NCBI GenBank assembly: GCA_014898415.1
Contig: RCTD01000002.1
Span: 2,232,001-2,296,000, forward strand
Length of the DNA: 64,000 bases
Direction of reading: 5' to 3'
Source of the DNA: Stromatinia cepivora
Lineage: Eukaryota; Ascomycota; Leotiomycetes; Helotiales; Sclerotiniaceae
Shown here: piece by piece, positions 1 through 10,602 of the stretch
Position numbering within the stretch: position 1 is the first letter of the stretch
Layout: every line of letters starts with the position of its first letter
Program-made: the position numbers and the translations under genes
Notes under the pieces: model-generated
The model's input: only the letters and a program-made list of their open reading frames with translations
What the model was told of the DNA's origin: nothing
The model's database searches: none

Positions 1-126
1 CCACGAACCAGCGATCTCAGACAAATTCCTGCATTGTTGCCGGAAGGAAAGAAAGTTGAGCTTGTGCAATATTGCATGGAGGGAGCAAGTAAGGCCCTCG
101 TGGCCTATATTCCGGCCATTGAATGA
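1..126 (+). CDS. 3' end of an unidentified protein-coding gene (truncated by window edge)
   Basis: Reading from the first base in frame 1 gives 41 codons ending in TGA at 124-126. The peptide is balanced and protein-like, with the segment LPEGKKVELVQYCMEGASKA followed by a short hydrophobic run and a terminal AIE. There is no start codon or splice acceptor, so this can only be the last exon of a gene lying to the left. I do not recognise the family. The evidence is amino-acid composition alone, so the call is tentative. Confidence 0.4.
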   Translation, partial: PRTSDLRQIPALLPEGKKVELVQYCMEGASKALVAYIPAIE

Positions 127-545
127 AACCGGTTTGATCGGGTTGAAGAAGACGTCGGATATCCGGCAGACCAAAATGGCATGCTGCAGCTCCGCAGTCC
201 TCAGCCCTTAGGCTTCAAGGCATCCCAACCTATCATGTGGGATGTGGGATGAACCCCAAATTTTGTTGCATATCGGCAATTCCTGAGGCAAACGGTGGGA
301 GAACAATTTGCTACATGAGCAGAGTAGCAAGTGACACGCAAATTCATGAACTAGCTCATAATATCACAGCATACATAGCGAAATGCAGGAGAGGATGGCT
401 ATCACTAGTATTCAAAGGGCTTGCCTTAGAACAACCCAAACTATACATTATGTCGAATGACCTCTAAATTTAATATTACACGTTATACATCTCCATAGCC
501 TTGTCTAACTAATGTCCGATCACTTCCTGCCATCCTCGAATTTTT
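127..545. other. Spacer between left-edge gene and HPP gene
   Basis: No convincing gene is visible. The stretch presumably holds the 3' untranslated regions of the left-edge gene (+) and of the HPP gene (-), which converge here. A 76-codon open frame at 237-467 has no recognisable motif. Confidence 0.4.
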
Positions 546-1434
546 TTAACCTCGCTTTAGCTTGGACTGCATCACTTCTAATATCGCTCTCTCTTCATAC
601 TCCAGTGATAACCAATTGGGTATAACGATGCGATGCTTGTCAATCCTAATCGTTCCTTCCTCGTGAGTGTCCTGGATTTCGGTTGGCTCCTCCACTCTAG
701 TGGTACTTTCGGAAGATTTATCAGTATCTTCTTCGGCCCGGCTGCTCAGCGAATGCGGCGTCCACCAGTAGATGGGGAAAGTCCTCTGAATATTGTTCAC
801 CATACAAGCAGTAGCGACCAGAAGAACACTTCCCAAGACGACCAAGGGTGTCAAATACCATCCTATATTCGTGATCTCGGGTGACGTAGCAGCTAACAAA
901 GCAGTGGCCCCAGCTGGTGGATGAACTGTATTGGTCAAGCCCATCACCGCAGAAGATACACCGACCGAAAGAGCACCAGCCAACCATCGTAGATTCTCAA
1001 AGTCAGCATTGAGTTCGAATAATTTTGTTATGGCGACACCGATGATAGAGGCGAATAGTTGACCCAGGATGGCATTTCGTGGCTGAGAAAGAGGAGAATC
1101 GATGGTGTTATACTCCAGGATTGCGGCAGCGCCCTAGCATTAACATTAGACATAACACCGCCTCATGTGGACTTCGGTTGCATACAAAACTTGCGATGAC
1201 CAACGGAGAGCCGCGCTCTTTAAAGTATGCAGATCGGTAAATGTTTTCGATGATTGCAATGCCGCAGAAAGCGCCAATGAAAGCCCAAAACCAAATAACA
1301 AGACTACCAGTTCGAGGTCTCGGATTACTTCGATACCCCAGGAACCAAGAAATGGGAGTCGGAAGTATATAAAATTTAGGAGAAGGAATAAAACGATTGA
1401 GATATTGATCTATATCGAAATCTAAGTCGGACAT
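546..1434 (-). CDS. HPP-family integral membrane protein
   Basis: Two exons, 1434..1186 and 1133..546, give 278 residues. The 52-nt intron has a GTATGC donor, a CTAAT branch site and a TAG acceptor, and joins ...VIASF to GAAAILEYN... in frame. The protein has the HPP-domain layout: a polar N-terminus (MSDLDFDIDQYLNRFIP), a first membrane helix around residues 45-62, then several small-residue-rich helices. The signature segment TNTVHPPAGATALLAA near residue 150 contains the family-defining His-Pro-Pro. The C-terminal 80 residues are hydrophilic and acidic. HPP proteins are four-helix membrane proteins; plant and cyanobacterial members have been linked to nitrite transport in plastids, but the fungal role is not established. 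The family call is secure, the substrate unknown. Confidence 0.88.
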
Positions 1435-2007
1435 TGTTCATGACATTTGATCATGACATTTGATCATGAACTCTGATGACCAAAACAGAAAGAAAAAGAT
1501 CTAAATAAATCCCAGAGATTTGAAATATACAAACCGTAGCAAAACGCGAAAAGTCATGTACAAAATATCAAACAAAGCAATGAATGAATTACTCCACCTA
1601 TATGACATAAGGGAAATCCAAAGTCTCGACATCTCCGGTGAGCAAATGTCACACAAACATACAACATGATTCACAATTGCACGAAACGCAATGGAAATGG
1701 TATAGACTGGAGAAGAGCTGGGGATCCGGAATTATAGAAAGGGCAGAATCTTCGTGTCGCCATTGCCGAATTTGTGCGAGGGAAGCTTGCTGGCGCTGCT
1801 TGTTCGGTTTGGAAGGAGACGCGATGACACATAGAAATTCAATTTCGCCAAGTCGTGATATTGGTGCCTCAGGCCTCCTCGCTTTTCCGATGGACCGACC
1901 CGATGATCTCGGCTTCTACTCCGTGCAATATCTAAACTGATCTTCGGGCTTGGAAGGTTCATAATACTCTCTAAATTTTCAATTCAGATCTATTCTTCTA
2001 CGCTTCG
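1435..2007. other. Upstream region of the HPP gene
   Basis: A short direct repeat of the type CATGACATTTGATCATGA lies at about 1438-1468, just upstream of the HPP start codon, so it may sit in the promoter or leader. The rest has no supported gene. Open frames at 1638-1962 on both strands lack recognisable motifs. Confidence 0.3.
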
Positions 2008-2745
2008 TTAGATACATATAATAACAGAGTATGTTTTGGTGCGGGATTTTATTTTCGTACTTTCGCGTGATAGCTCACCGGGCGTGCGGAGCATACTAGG
2101 TATATTGATTTGATTGATCGCATCGATATCCCTAGACTTCCAAAGGGACTTTCGTATTCTGTGATGTTTATCAATCTTCAAGGCATCAATATCGGCAAAC
2201 AATTCTATGCGCGCCGGTATTGTCTGTCTTGTGAAACTCGGAAATCCCCTCACTCGGGATGACCTAACAGCCAAATTCAATTTTTCTCATTGTCTCCATG
2301 TCAGCATTTCAACGGTATGATCGAGCGAAATTGTCATCCATCATACGTATTGCGCAGTTCTTGTAAGCGCAAGGCTACTTTATTTGTACCATCTCCTTCG
2401 TCAAGATCAAACCTTATACTTTGCAAACTCAGTATCTCACGCTCTATATTTATTCGCATGTTTCCATTGTCAATCTCGTTAGGGAGGCCTGCGAGAAGAG
2501 CGGTCCATTAGGATTTGAATTCTCGATCAAGATGAATTGATCTGAAATGTGCGTCCGTTGTTCACCTCGTTGCTTTCGCGGTACCATACTCCAATCCCCA
2601 TTTCTGTGGAGTGTGGATGGTAGAGTCTATCAAAACAAACTGACGTGAAAAATGTCTGGGCAGAATTGTGCATAGCCTTCATTGTGGGTAAGATGGCGCC
2701 TTTGAACAGATCAATATTAAAGTACATAAGAAGGACCACGCTCAT
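2008..2745 (-). pseudogene. Probable decayed coding region, family unknown
   Basis: On the minus strand several consecutive segments read like real protein but in different frames. They are 2745-2527 (ends with segments such as GIGVWYRESNEVNNGRTFQI), about 2511-2325 (contains ERLPNE-like text leading into LSLQSIRFDLDEGDGTNKVA and RLQELRNTYDG) and 2280-2008 (contains SLWKSRDIDAINQINIPSML). Stops and frame changes separate them, and no splice pairs that would join them are evident. I read this as a broken gene rather than several small ones, but I cannot name the family. Confidence 0.3.
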
Positions 2746-2947
2746 CTATATGAGGGTCCAGCAACAAATTACAATCATTGTCCTTAATATCCGTAGCTAA
2801 GTATAGCTCAGATCACCGCTTCAATTCATATCCCTCCTGCTACATCTTCATAACTTTGGTCTGGGTTTTAACATATAAGCTAGCCATCAGCTATATTACA
2901 GCAAACCTATTCCGTCATACCCATTCCACCTCAGCCATCCCACCATA

Positions 2948-3532
2948 ATGTGTACTTTTACGACCCTCTCATACCTCTGTCTCTTTATGACCTCCCTTGA
3001 CGCTAATATCATAACCACTCCGGATCAAACGAGAATATCTTATGAAAATGTCACAGCCTACATTAGCGTAAGCGGTGTCAACTGGCTGGTAAACCAAACA
3101 TTCCCTCCTATCAACTAACCAACTAACACCACAAATCCTAGCATCCGACGATAATGTACGCGCCAATTCACAGATATCCAGTAACGCCGGTATAGCAAAC
3201 TGCTGGAATTGGAGCGCATCAGTCACAGAAGTCGAAGTTACTTGGAGAGGTTTCAATTGGATCAATTTGTATGGCGGCTTTAATTGTAGCTCCAGTGATT
3301 TAATAACATTACGAAAGACGATGTTGATCTAGTCGATGGGGCAATCATGTCATGCGACTAAGGTGGTGAGGGCCAGGAATACAATATACTTTCAGGGAGC
3401 TCAATACGTTTTGGAAAGGGAAGTGCGCCGACTTATGCTACGTTTACAGTTCCGAAAGTTTCCGCAGATTCTGTTGCTAACAAATTGGAGATGCTAAGGA
3501 ATGGAGAACTGAGAGCCCCATGGTAGATGCGA
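2948..3532 (+). pseudogene. Broken gene for a small secreted protein
   Basis: An ATG at 2948 opens a hydrophobic leader (MCTFTTLSYLCLFMTSLDA) that looks like a signal peptide, followed by a polar mature region. An intron with CAACTAAC branch sites and a TAG acceptor at 3139-3141 leads into a second exon with NCWNWSASVTEVEVTWRGFN and YGGFNCSSSD. Near 3300 coding-like text shifts by +1, hits an in-frame TAA at about 3360, and continues (GKGSAPTYATFTVPKVSADS) to a TAG near 3530. The donor is uncertain: the better GTAAGC site gives the wrong phase, and GTGTCA gives the right one. The family is not recognised. A frameshift plus a stop in this assembly suggests loss of function. Confidence 0.45.
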
Positions 3533-3650
3533 CTGCTCTCTGGGATAGTTTTAAGAGTTAAGAAGCTGATATCCGGATCAAGTGAATCATGGTACTGAAT
3601 CTTCATCCATTATACGAAGCATTCTCGTCATCATAAATATTTTCTAATGT

Positions 3651-6080
3651 CTACCTCGCATCCCCCCAATAAACAATCACAGTACTTAATCTTCTCCCCT
3701 CGCCATCCCATAAACTCTTGCATGGTATCACCCCCCCACCTCCCCATCCTCCACTTAAGAGCTTATTCATATCGAGAAGCGATGTATCCACGTAGACCAA
3801 GTAGAGTAAACCGCGGTTATTGCGGTTATCAACAAGAACACTAGGCTCAGGAATGCTATCGTGAGGGAAAGTAAGGACGGTATGACGCATAGCTGATGTT
3901 GTAAGTGAATTGCTACGGTGTCCTTGGGTTTCTGTTTCTAAGATCTAATATGAAATCGTCAGTCGTTATTATACTTTCAGCAAGAAAAGGACGGATAAAG
4001 AAAGGGGACGAACATTAATAGGACCATCACAGACCCCCAAATGCGCATGCCATTCCACTTCGCTCCCGCGCGGCAAAGCATCGACTTCTGCAGTCCAGAA
4101 TGGCGGTATGGTGGGGGTATCCGCTTGTAGTAGGGCGTGATCGGGATATGTGGTAGAGGTTGTTTCGGTCGATAAAGGGGACATGTTTGAGTAGCGAAAC
4201 TTTTCTTCCCATAGATCGCGGGGTTCGTCGTCATCGGAATCCGGGGCTTGTAGGGCATGAATATGTTTCCAGGCTTGGTAGGCGATTTTTGAGCGGGTGG
4301 GTAAGGAATATTGGTCGGTGGGATGGTGAGAGGGAATGTAAATGCAGGCGCTGGTGAACCATTTGATGGATGTAGCGTCTGCGATACGAAGGAGATGTTG
4401 GAGGGAGAGAACTGTGGAGATGTGGAAGGTAGGCCATGGTAGAGTTGGGGTGGGGGAGGATGATGTGGGGAGAAGCATGGTGTGAGGGATTAGAGGGATT
4501 TGCCCGGCGATGGTGAGAGATTGGGAGCATGGTTGCGAGGAGGGGAGTGAACTGGCTTGTGAGTAAGGTCCAATATTTGCAGGGGCCCAGTAAGAACGTG
4601 ATTGTACGTGTAGAGCTTTGCGGGGTGGCGAGCCGACCGATGGAATATGGAGTGTGAGATGAATCATTAGGGATTTGTTCAGGGGCATCGAGGAGCCGCA
4701 GGAGATAGTTACGCGAGATGGGGGATTGGGATGTGGAAAGAGAGTACCGTAAATCTGTAAATGTATTAGAGATTCATGTTCATGAGTTATTAAGCTTGGG
4801 GCCGGCAGTACCTTGTTGATTGTGGTGAAATCTTCCATTGAGCGTAACATAATCATGGTGGAAACGATGTCGGTGGTTGACAATGATGTTTGATCAAGTC
4901 GCTCTCTTATCGTTTCCACAACGCTCTCCGCTTCCTTTGATATTGATGAACAAGACACACTTTCTGGCACAATCGTCCAATGTAGCAGGTTACTGTTACC
5001 AACACTGTTAGTATCAGGGGATTTGAGCTCCCATGCTGATGATGTCGGTGATTTGCCGTCCGCTGTGCTTGACGCGGAAAGGTCGTGGAAATCCTTGTTA
5101 TTTTTCAATGCAGATAGAATCTCCGACGACCTTTGATCCAGCAATTCCGGCACTCGACAGGATATCTCCTCGTTCTCACCGATTTCTTTATCCACTAAAG
5201 ACGCACCACTTATCTGTAACCAAGCCGATCCTCCACCTTCCCGGACGATCCTCGAATTTTTCGTCTCAACCTCAATCCTTTTTTTAAATAACCAACTTGG
5301 CCCATCCACAACCAGCGTCTCGAATTCTCCACCCTCACCCAATATAGCTCCATCACCATCAACACTAAATCTCTTCATAGCTCTCTCCACTCTCCGCATT
5401 CCCTTCTCACTCGCAACATTTTCGCACAGAAAGCTCTCATCGAGCCCACCACTCGCGATCTTGATAATCCTCGCATCTAACCCTACAGCTTCCATATCCC
5501 GCAAAAGGGAAATTTGCATCCGAGGTGGAAGACTCGGGTATTGCCACAAGAACGAAAGAGGAATCAGTCCCAATCGTAATGCCACGGACTCCACGCGCGT
5601 TCGTTGATAAGTGGAGAGTATAGCGCCCGTACTAAGAGCATTTGCCTCAGGATGAGCATCCATAATGCGTCTCAACAAGGGAACGAGAGATTCCGTCTCA
5701 TCCTCCTCCTCCTCCTCCTCATCCGCGTGACTCTCCATTCCTACCAACTTCCCAGCCCCAGAACCCGTGATCTCCGCATGAGCATAGCTTATCCCTGTCT
5801 GAACAGCACCGCCAAAAATAGCCTGTCGATATAGCGGAATACCCAAAGCCTCCTCGTATAACGGTATCACCGTATGTCCTACCGTCTGATACATGAAGCT
5901 ATTGAGATCATTTTCATCCTTGTGGATGTTATTGCTTTCTTTTGTTTGAGGCTCAGTGAGGGGCGGATGGAGATTCCCTAGAGCGATGACCTTGTGTCCA
6001 TTTTGAATGCAATGTATTGTTGAAAAGAAACTGTCTTTCCCGCCTGATATCAAGGCGATCACATTGAGAGAATCGGACAT
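3651..6080 (-). CDS. dph6: Diphthine--ammonia ligase (Dph6) with C-terminal RidA-like domains
   Basis: This enzyme catalyses the ATP-dependent amidation that finishes diphthamide on elongation factor 2 in the cytosol. The N-terminus carries the PP-loop SGGKDS at residues 12-17, followed by the ATP-pyrophosphatase domain (about 1-270) with GGEFETLVVDGP. The second half contains two RidA/YjgF-like domains, as in yeast YLR143W. Exon 1 is 6080..4812. A 57-nt intron (4811..4755, branch CTAATAC, TTTACAG acceptor) joins TTINK to IYGTLFPHPNPPSR. Exon 2 starts at 4754 and reads open to a stop at 3969, but its tail after HLGVCDGP (about 4020) is unlike the family. The family-like end lies further on at about 3893..3651, with RHTVLTFPHDS and VIPCKSLWDGEGRRL. 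I infer a third exon after an intron of roughly 85-145 nt whose exact borders I could not settle. Confidence 0.85.
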
Positions 6081-6925
6081 AGCTCTTTGTTATATCGGTA
6101 GTGTCAAGATGCAGAATTTGCTCGTGACAACATTTGTTAGGGAAGGAAAGTTTCAGGGCTGCATATAGCGTATATTGTCATTTATTCGGAGAGTAAAAAT
6201 TGGTGTGTTAATAAATGATATACATTGGGGCTGCATTCGAATTTTCAATCAGGCAAGAATTCAAATGAGAACTTGTGAATTGATTAATGCCTCAGGCAAG
6301 TACTAAACGTAAGTTTTGATTCAAAGCAGGCCATCACAATCATCAGGTCACTTTGGATAATTCCATGACAAGGGAAATGTTTATGTTTATGTTTGTAATG
6401 TGTATTGTGTGTTATTTGTAGTCTGTTGGTATATCTCAACATTCTGGCCAGCACAAGGCAAGACCCAAAAGCTACCTGAGTTGTTCTGAAGAGAAAATTG
6501 CAAAGCAAAAGATCAGAGACGGTCGCCTGCTTTCCATCCATAGCTCCCCTGATAAATATTACAACGAATGTAAGAAAAGTGAATTCCCTTGCCTCCCATC
6601 ATCAAAATACACGGTTCGAAAGTTTGCTCCACCAGACCATCGATCATCACGCTAAATTGACAAGTGATACAAAGTTAAAAAAGTAAAGTAAAATACAAGA
6701 ATGGTGGAAAAAGTGTCTGCAAATAGCAGCACATACACGGGACAGTGACTTTTGTGTTTCAAGCATCCCTCCCAAATCATCATGACAGCGTCAATGTAAC
6801 CTTTATCCCTAACGACCAATCACATAACAAGTGAAGGTCCGAATATGAGCGCCGGATGTGTAACTTTTGTGTTCGTAAGATTCGTAAACGGCGTACTCCG
6901 GCCAACCAAGTATTCACATCAGTAT
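6081..6925. other. Spacer between dph6 and the Msn2-type gene
   Basis: This stretch contains the dph6 promoter side (left) and the 3' untranslated region of the zinc-finger gene (right). It is AT-rich and no gene is supported. Confidence 0.4.
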
Positions 6926-8938
6926 TTACTCCGACCTCTTGCGCTTCTTGCGGGATTGGCTGTCGGAATCGCTATCGGTACCGCTGCTTTCACTGCCAGA
7001 TGCGCCGGCGGCCGCGGCAAAAAGTGCGCTGCCAAGGGCTCTTATTTGCTCTCCATCGCTGCCAGATTCCATGTCGCCGGGAACTTCGCCATCTTCCAAT
7101 ACGCCCATGACGATGGCACCACTTCCGTGAGTGCGCGAGTGTTGAGATAAATTGTCGCTGCGGGAGAACTTCTTACCGCACTCATGGCATTCGAATGGCT
7201 TTTCTTGAGTATGGAGGGATCTGTAATGGCGTTTCAAGTGTTCTTGTCTGCGGAAACGTCTGTTGCAAAGTTCGCAGTGGAAAGTCTTGGAAGGATCTTC
7301 AGTTAAGGATTGTTTGCGACCGCGACGATTGACTGGTGCTTGATGAGTGTTGGCAGCGTCTGATCCTGATGAACCCATCATGTTGTTGCTTTCCGAAGAA
7401 CCGGATTGACTTGGAGCGGTGGAAGTTTGTTGATGGTCGGCAGAAGTCTCTTGTGGCTGAGCGCCGGATAGATTGTTCATTGGGACAGTGAATTTTCGAG
7501 AACGGACCATGGAATCAAATTCCGAACTGTCTTCGTCACAATGAACGATCTTGGATTTCTTGGTACGCTTCTCCTTTTTGGGTTCTGCTTCAGAGCCCGA
7601 AGCAGGTGGACTTGGAAGGCACGCGACGGCAAATCTTTCGGTCTCTAGATCATCAAAATCCTCGAAATCGTCTTCACTAATAAATGTCTCTGATTCAGGG
7701 GAAACGAGATCAGATACAGTTCGTTGTCTTTTATTACCGAAGAATTGGACGTTATCAGTAGAAGGGAAGTTCACGAGACCATTAACGAATTCGTCTTCAG
7801 AATCGAGATCTGAAATATGGTCAAAAGTAGGGAGGCCGTGGTTGGATGTTGTGGTTGTTGTGAAATCGAAAGTATTCGCACGTGTTTCGATTTTGGCGAA
7901 TGCGTCACTACCCCCTAACATGTATTGGTGTTCTTCGTCCTCAGCGCAAAGTGTTGGTAAGGTCGATGTTGAGAATTCACGAGCCGAACTCAAAATTGGA
8001 TTTGAAGTCGGAGATAAAATGGAGGAACTAACTGTGAGATTTCTGGGATCACAGAAGTCGAAATCGGATTGTTCAGATGTGACAGAACGAGAATAAGGGG
8101 AAGGAGAAGGTGAAAGCGAAGGGCAGGAAGTGGCAGACAGGAGTTCATTAGCGTGAGAGCTAAGCGAGGTTGGGTGGATGAACACTGAAAATTGGTAGCC
8201 TCGTTAGTATATGTATTCAAGGGGAGAAGAGAATGAGAAAATATGTATTGAAATAAATGGAACAAAAATTGTTCATGTTGTTAATTAACGGTAACAATTT
8301 GTGTGCAAGTATTCTGATTTGATTATCGGTATTCATTGTCGTTATCCGCCTTCACGGTAAGGATAAAAAGTAATCAATGATAACATACCTGGTGTCATAG
8401 GTGGAGACCCGCAACGAGCCCATTCACCGGCAAGATTCTCCGATTGAACTTCACTCTCACATCCTTCCTTAACACCTTCGAAACTCTCGGCACCAAAAAA
8501 TACACTGTTTACTGGAGTGGGTAGAATGTCACAGCTAGATGGGCTGCTCATGACACTTCCAGATGCTGAAAGAGGTGGGGTTGCAGGGTAATAATACATG
8601 TCGTGTTCGTTTTCCGAGTCCAAGATCAATCTTGGGGAGTGGTCCTGGATCAAGATCGTGGGCTTTTGGTACATTGGTCGTGGAGAGGCCATTGGTGTTA
8701 TGTTTCCAAAGTATCCCGAGTTGAAGATCTTCTGCTGCATCGAAGGTTGCGAGGAAGAAGAGTTTGGTCTGGAGTACATTGGTGTTGTGGGCATTGTTTG
8801 AGCATGCTGATGATACATAGGCATTGGCACATGGCTTGGTTGTTGCGAGAAGTGACCATGTTGACGGTTGTCTGATTTTGGGTCTGGGTTGTAGTAGAAA
8901 AATGGGGATTGACCCATTGATTGTGCGTAATAGTCCAT
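6926..8938 (-). CDS. msn2: Msn2/Seb1-type C2H2 zinc-finger stress-response transcription factor
   Basis: Exon 1 is 8938..8389 and exon 2 is 8184..6926, joined over a 204-nt intron (GTATGT donor, ACTAAC branch, TTTCAG acceptor, phase 1), giving 602 residues. The first 480 residues are low-complexity and Ser/Pro/Gln-rich, with acidic patches ([11 protein letters not shown]). Two adjacent C2H2 fingers occupy roughly residues 485-540: [20 protein letters not shown] and [20 protein letters not shown]. The linker TQEKP and the finger sequences match the Msn2/Msn4, Seb1 and MsnA group, which binds AGGGG stress elements in the nucleus. The tail ends in a basic SRKKRKRSE that could be a nuclear localisation signal. 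In filamentous ascomycetes these factors act in osmotic and oxidative stress and conidiation. The very long gene-free upstream region is consistent with a heavily regulated gene. Confidence 0.88.
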
Positions 8939-10530
8939 GATGATTATCCCTTGGGTTATCGGCTGGTCTGCAAGACGTCAGTTGCATTCCTCGGATACAT
9001 CATATATCCAAGCACAACATACCGATTTGAATTCTAGTTGGGTTTGTCTGGCAGATTATAGTACACTTGCAAAGGTACTGTGTTGGCAGACCGCGTTGGT
9101 CAAGATGTCGATGCTAAATCAAGTAATACAAGGCTTCGCAGGTAAAGAGGGACGGACAACAGCTGCAGAGAGATCTGTCTAATAATGGTAATGTTCGAAT
9201 AACTGATTATACACAGGCTCGTCAAGCGGAGGAAGGATTGGTATTGACCTAATGGTTCAGTGCAGTATGGTAGATTATCGAGGATTGGATTCCGTTGAGT
9301 TCAAGATAACAGAGCAAGAGCAAGAGCAGGATGCCAAAGGAAGGTACAGAAGAAGTTCGAGAAGGCTTATAATATGAAAAGCACAAGTCGAAGATGTTCC
9401 AAAAAGATTGAGTTACAAAAAGGAAACCGTTAGGCGGTATAAGAAGAATATGGTAGCGATGAGGGAAACCTGGACAAGATGAACAAACGAAGGTGGTGAC
9501 GGGGACCCTGGAAATAAAGTAAAGATCTCGAAAGATCAACGAGAGTGATAGAGGGTAAGATAGGCAGTGCGACCAAAAGGCCAAGTCTCAGGCGAAAGGG
9601 CATGGGAAACGGGTGGGCCAGGAACAAGAAAGCAATGAGTGGGTGAGATAGGTGGATGTGGTGAGTCGACGTCCAGGACCCTGTCTGGGGGAACCGGCAG
9701 CGATTGAGTTGGGATGGACGAATAGTCTGATGGAGTAGTATGGGAATTTCTAAATCTAGTGCAGTTGTGGATTCGGAATCCTAGCATTTTCGTGTTCGAC
9801 ACTATTGCACATTAAGAAAGTGATGATTGTTCGGGAACTTTTTGATTTTTTGAACTAATACAAGGATTGAATAGATTAGTGGCCATAGTGGATTCATTCT
9901 GGTGGCTCGGGTAGTTCTATACTATAATACTATGCCAGGTGAGTTGGGAGTGGAGAGAAGTAGAGGAGATTTATTACTAGACATGGAATAGAGCAATCTA
10001 CATCCACGCAATACTAGGGTCCTTGTATGGATAGTTTTAATTCCCTGGGTATTAAAAGGCCATGGACGAAGAGGCGGTCATCGTACTCTGTGGGTTAGTT
10101 AGTTAGTTAATTAGTTAATGACCAATAGCCATTATTTATTGACTTGAAGCAAATCCAATGAATATCAAGCCACTTTCATTATTATTATTACTATTATTAT
10201 TATTTTATGATTATGGTTATTATTTATCCCATTTTCTTTCTTTTCTCTTTACTCTTCTCTTTCCAATAGCAAAAAGCGGCGAGAGATTGAAAGGTGCACG
10301 ACCGAAACGCATTGTGCATGCATGCATAAGCCCGACTAGAAGTACCTAGATAGAGTGGAAGTGGCATCATATCATAATTCATAGCATTATTAGCATTATT
10401 ATCCATTATTAGCATTATTATCCATACGAACGAATTTATACGACACAACACTTGCAAGAAAACGGTCAGGATCTTTGGCTTTGAAAAAAGGTTTTTGGTG
10501 GCTGGATTATTCCTGCACAAGGTAGGAGGA
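8939..10530. other. Upstream region and likely long 5' leader of the Msn2-type gene
   Basis: On the minus strand, 9250-9700 is pyrimidine-rich (many CTTT, CCCTT and TCTCC runs), as is usual near fungal transcription starts. Several short upstream ATGs are present. No separate gene is supported. A GTTAGTTAGTTAGTTAATTAG run lies near 10092-10115. Confidence 0.35.
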
Positions 10531-10602
10531 GTTACAAGTTTACAAGTTTACAAGTTTACAAGTTTACAAGTTTACAAGTTACAAGTTTACAAGTTTACAA
10601 GT
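10531..10602. repeat. 8-bp tandem repeat, unit TTTACAAG, about 9 copies
   Basis: The unit TTTACAAG repeats head to tail, with one shortened copy (TTACAAG) in the middle. It lies about 1.6 kb upstream of the Msn2-type gene start, in non-coding DNA. Confidence 0.9.
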
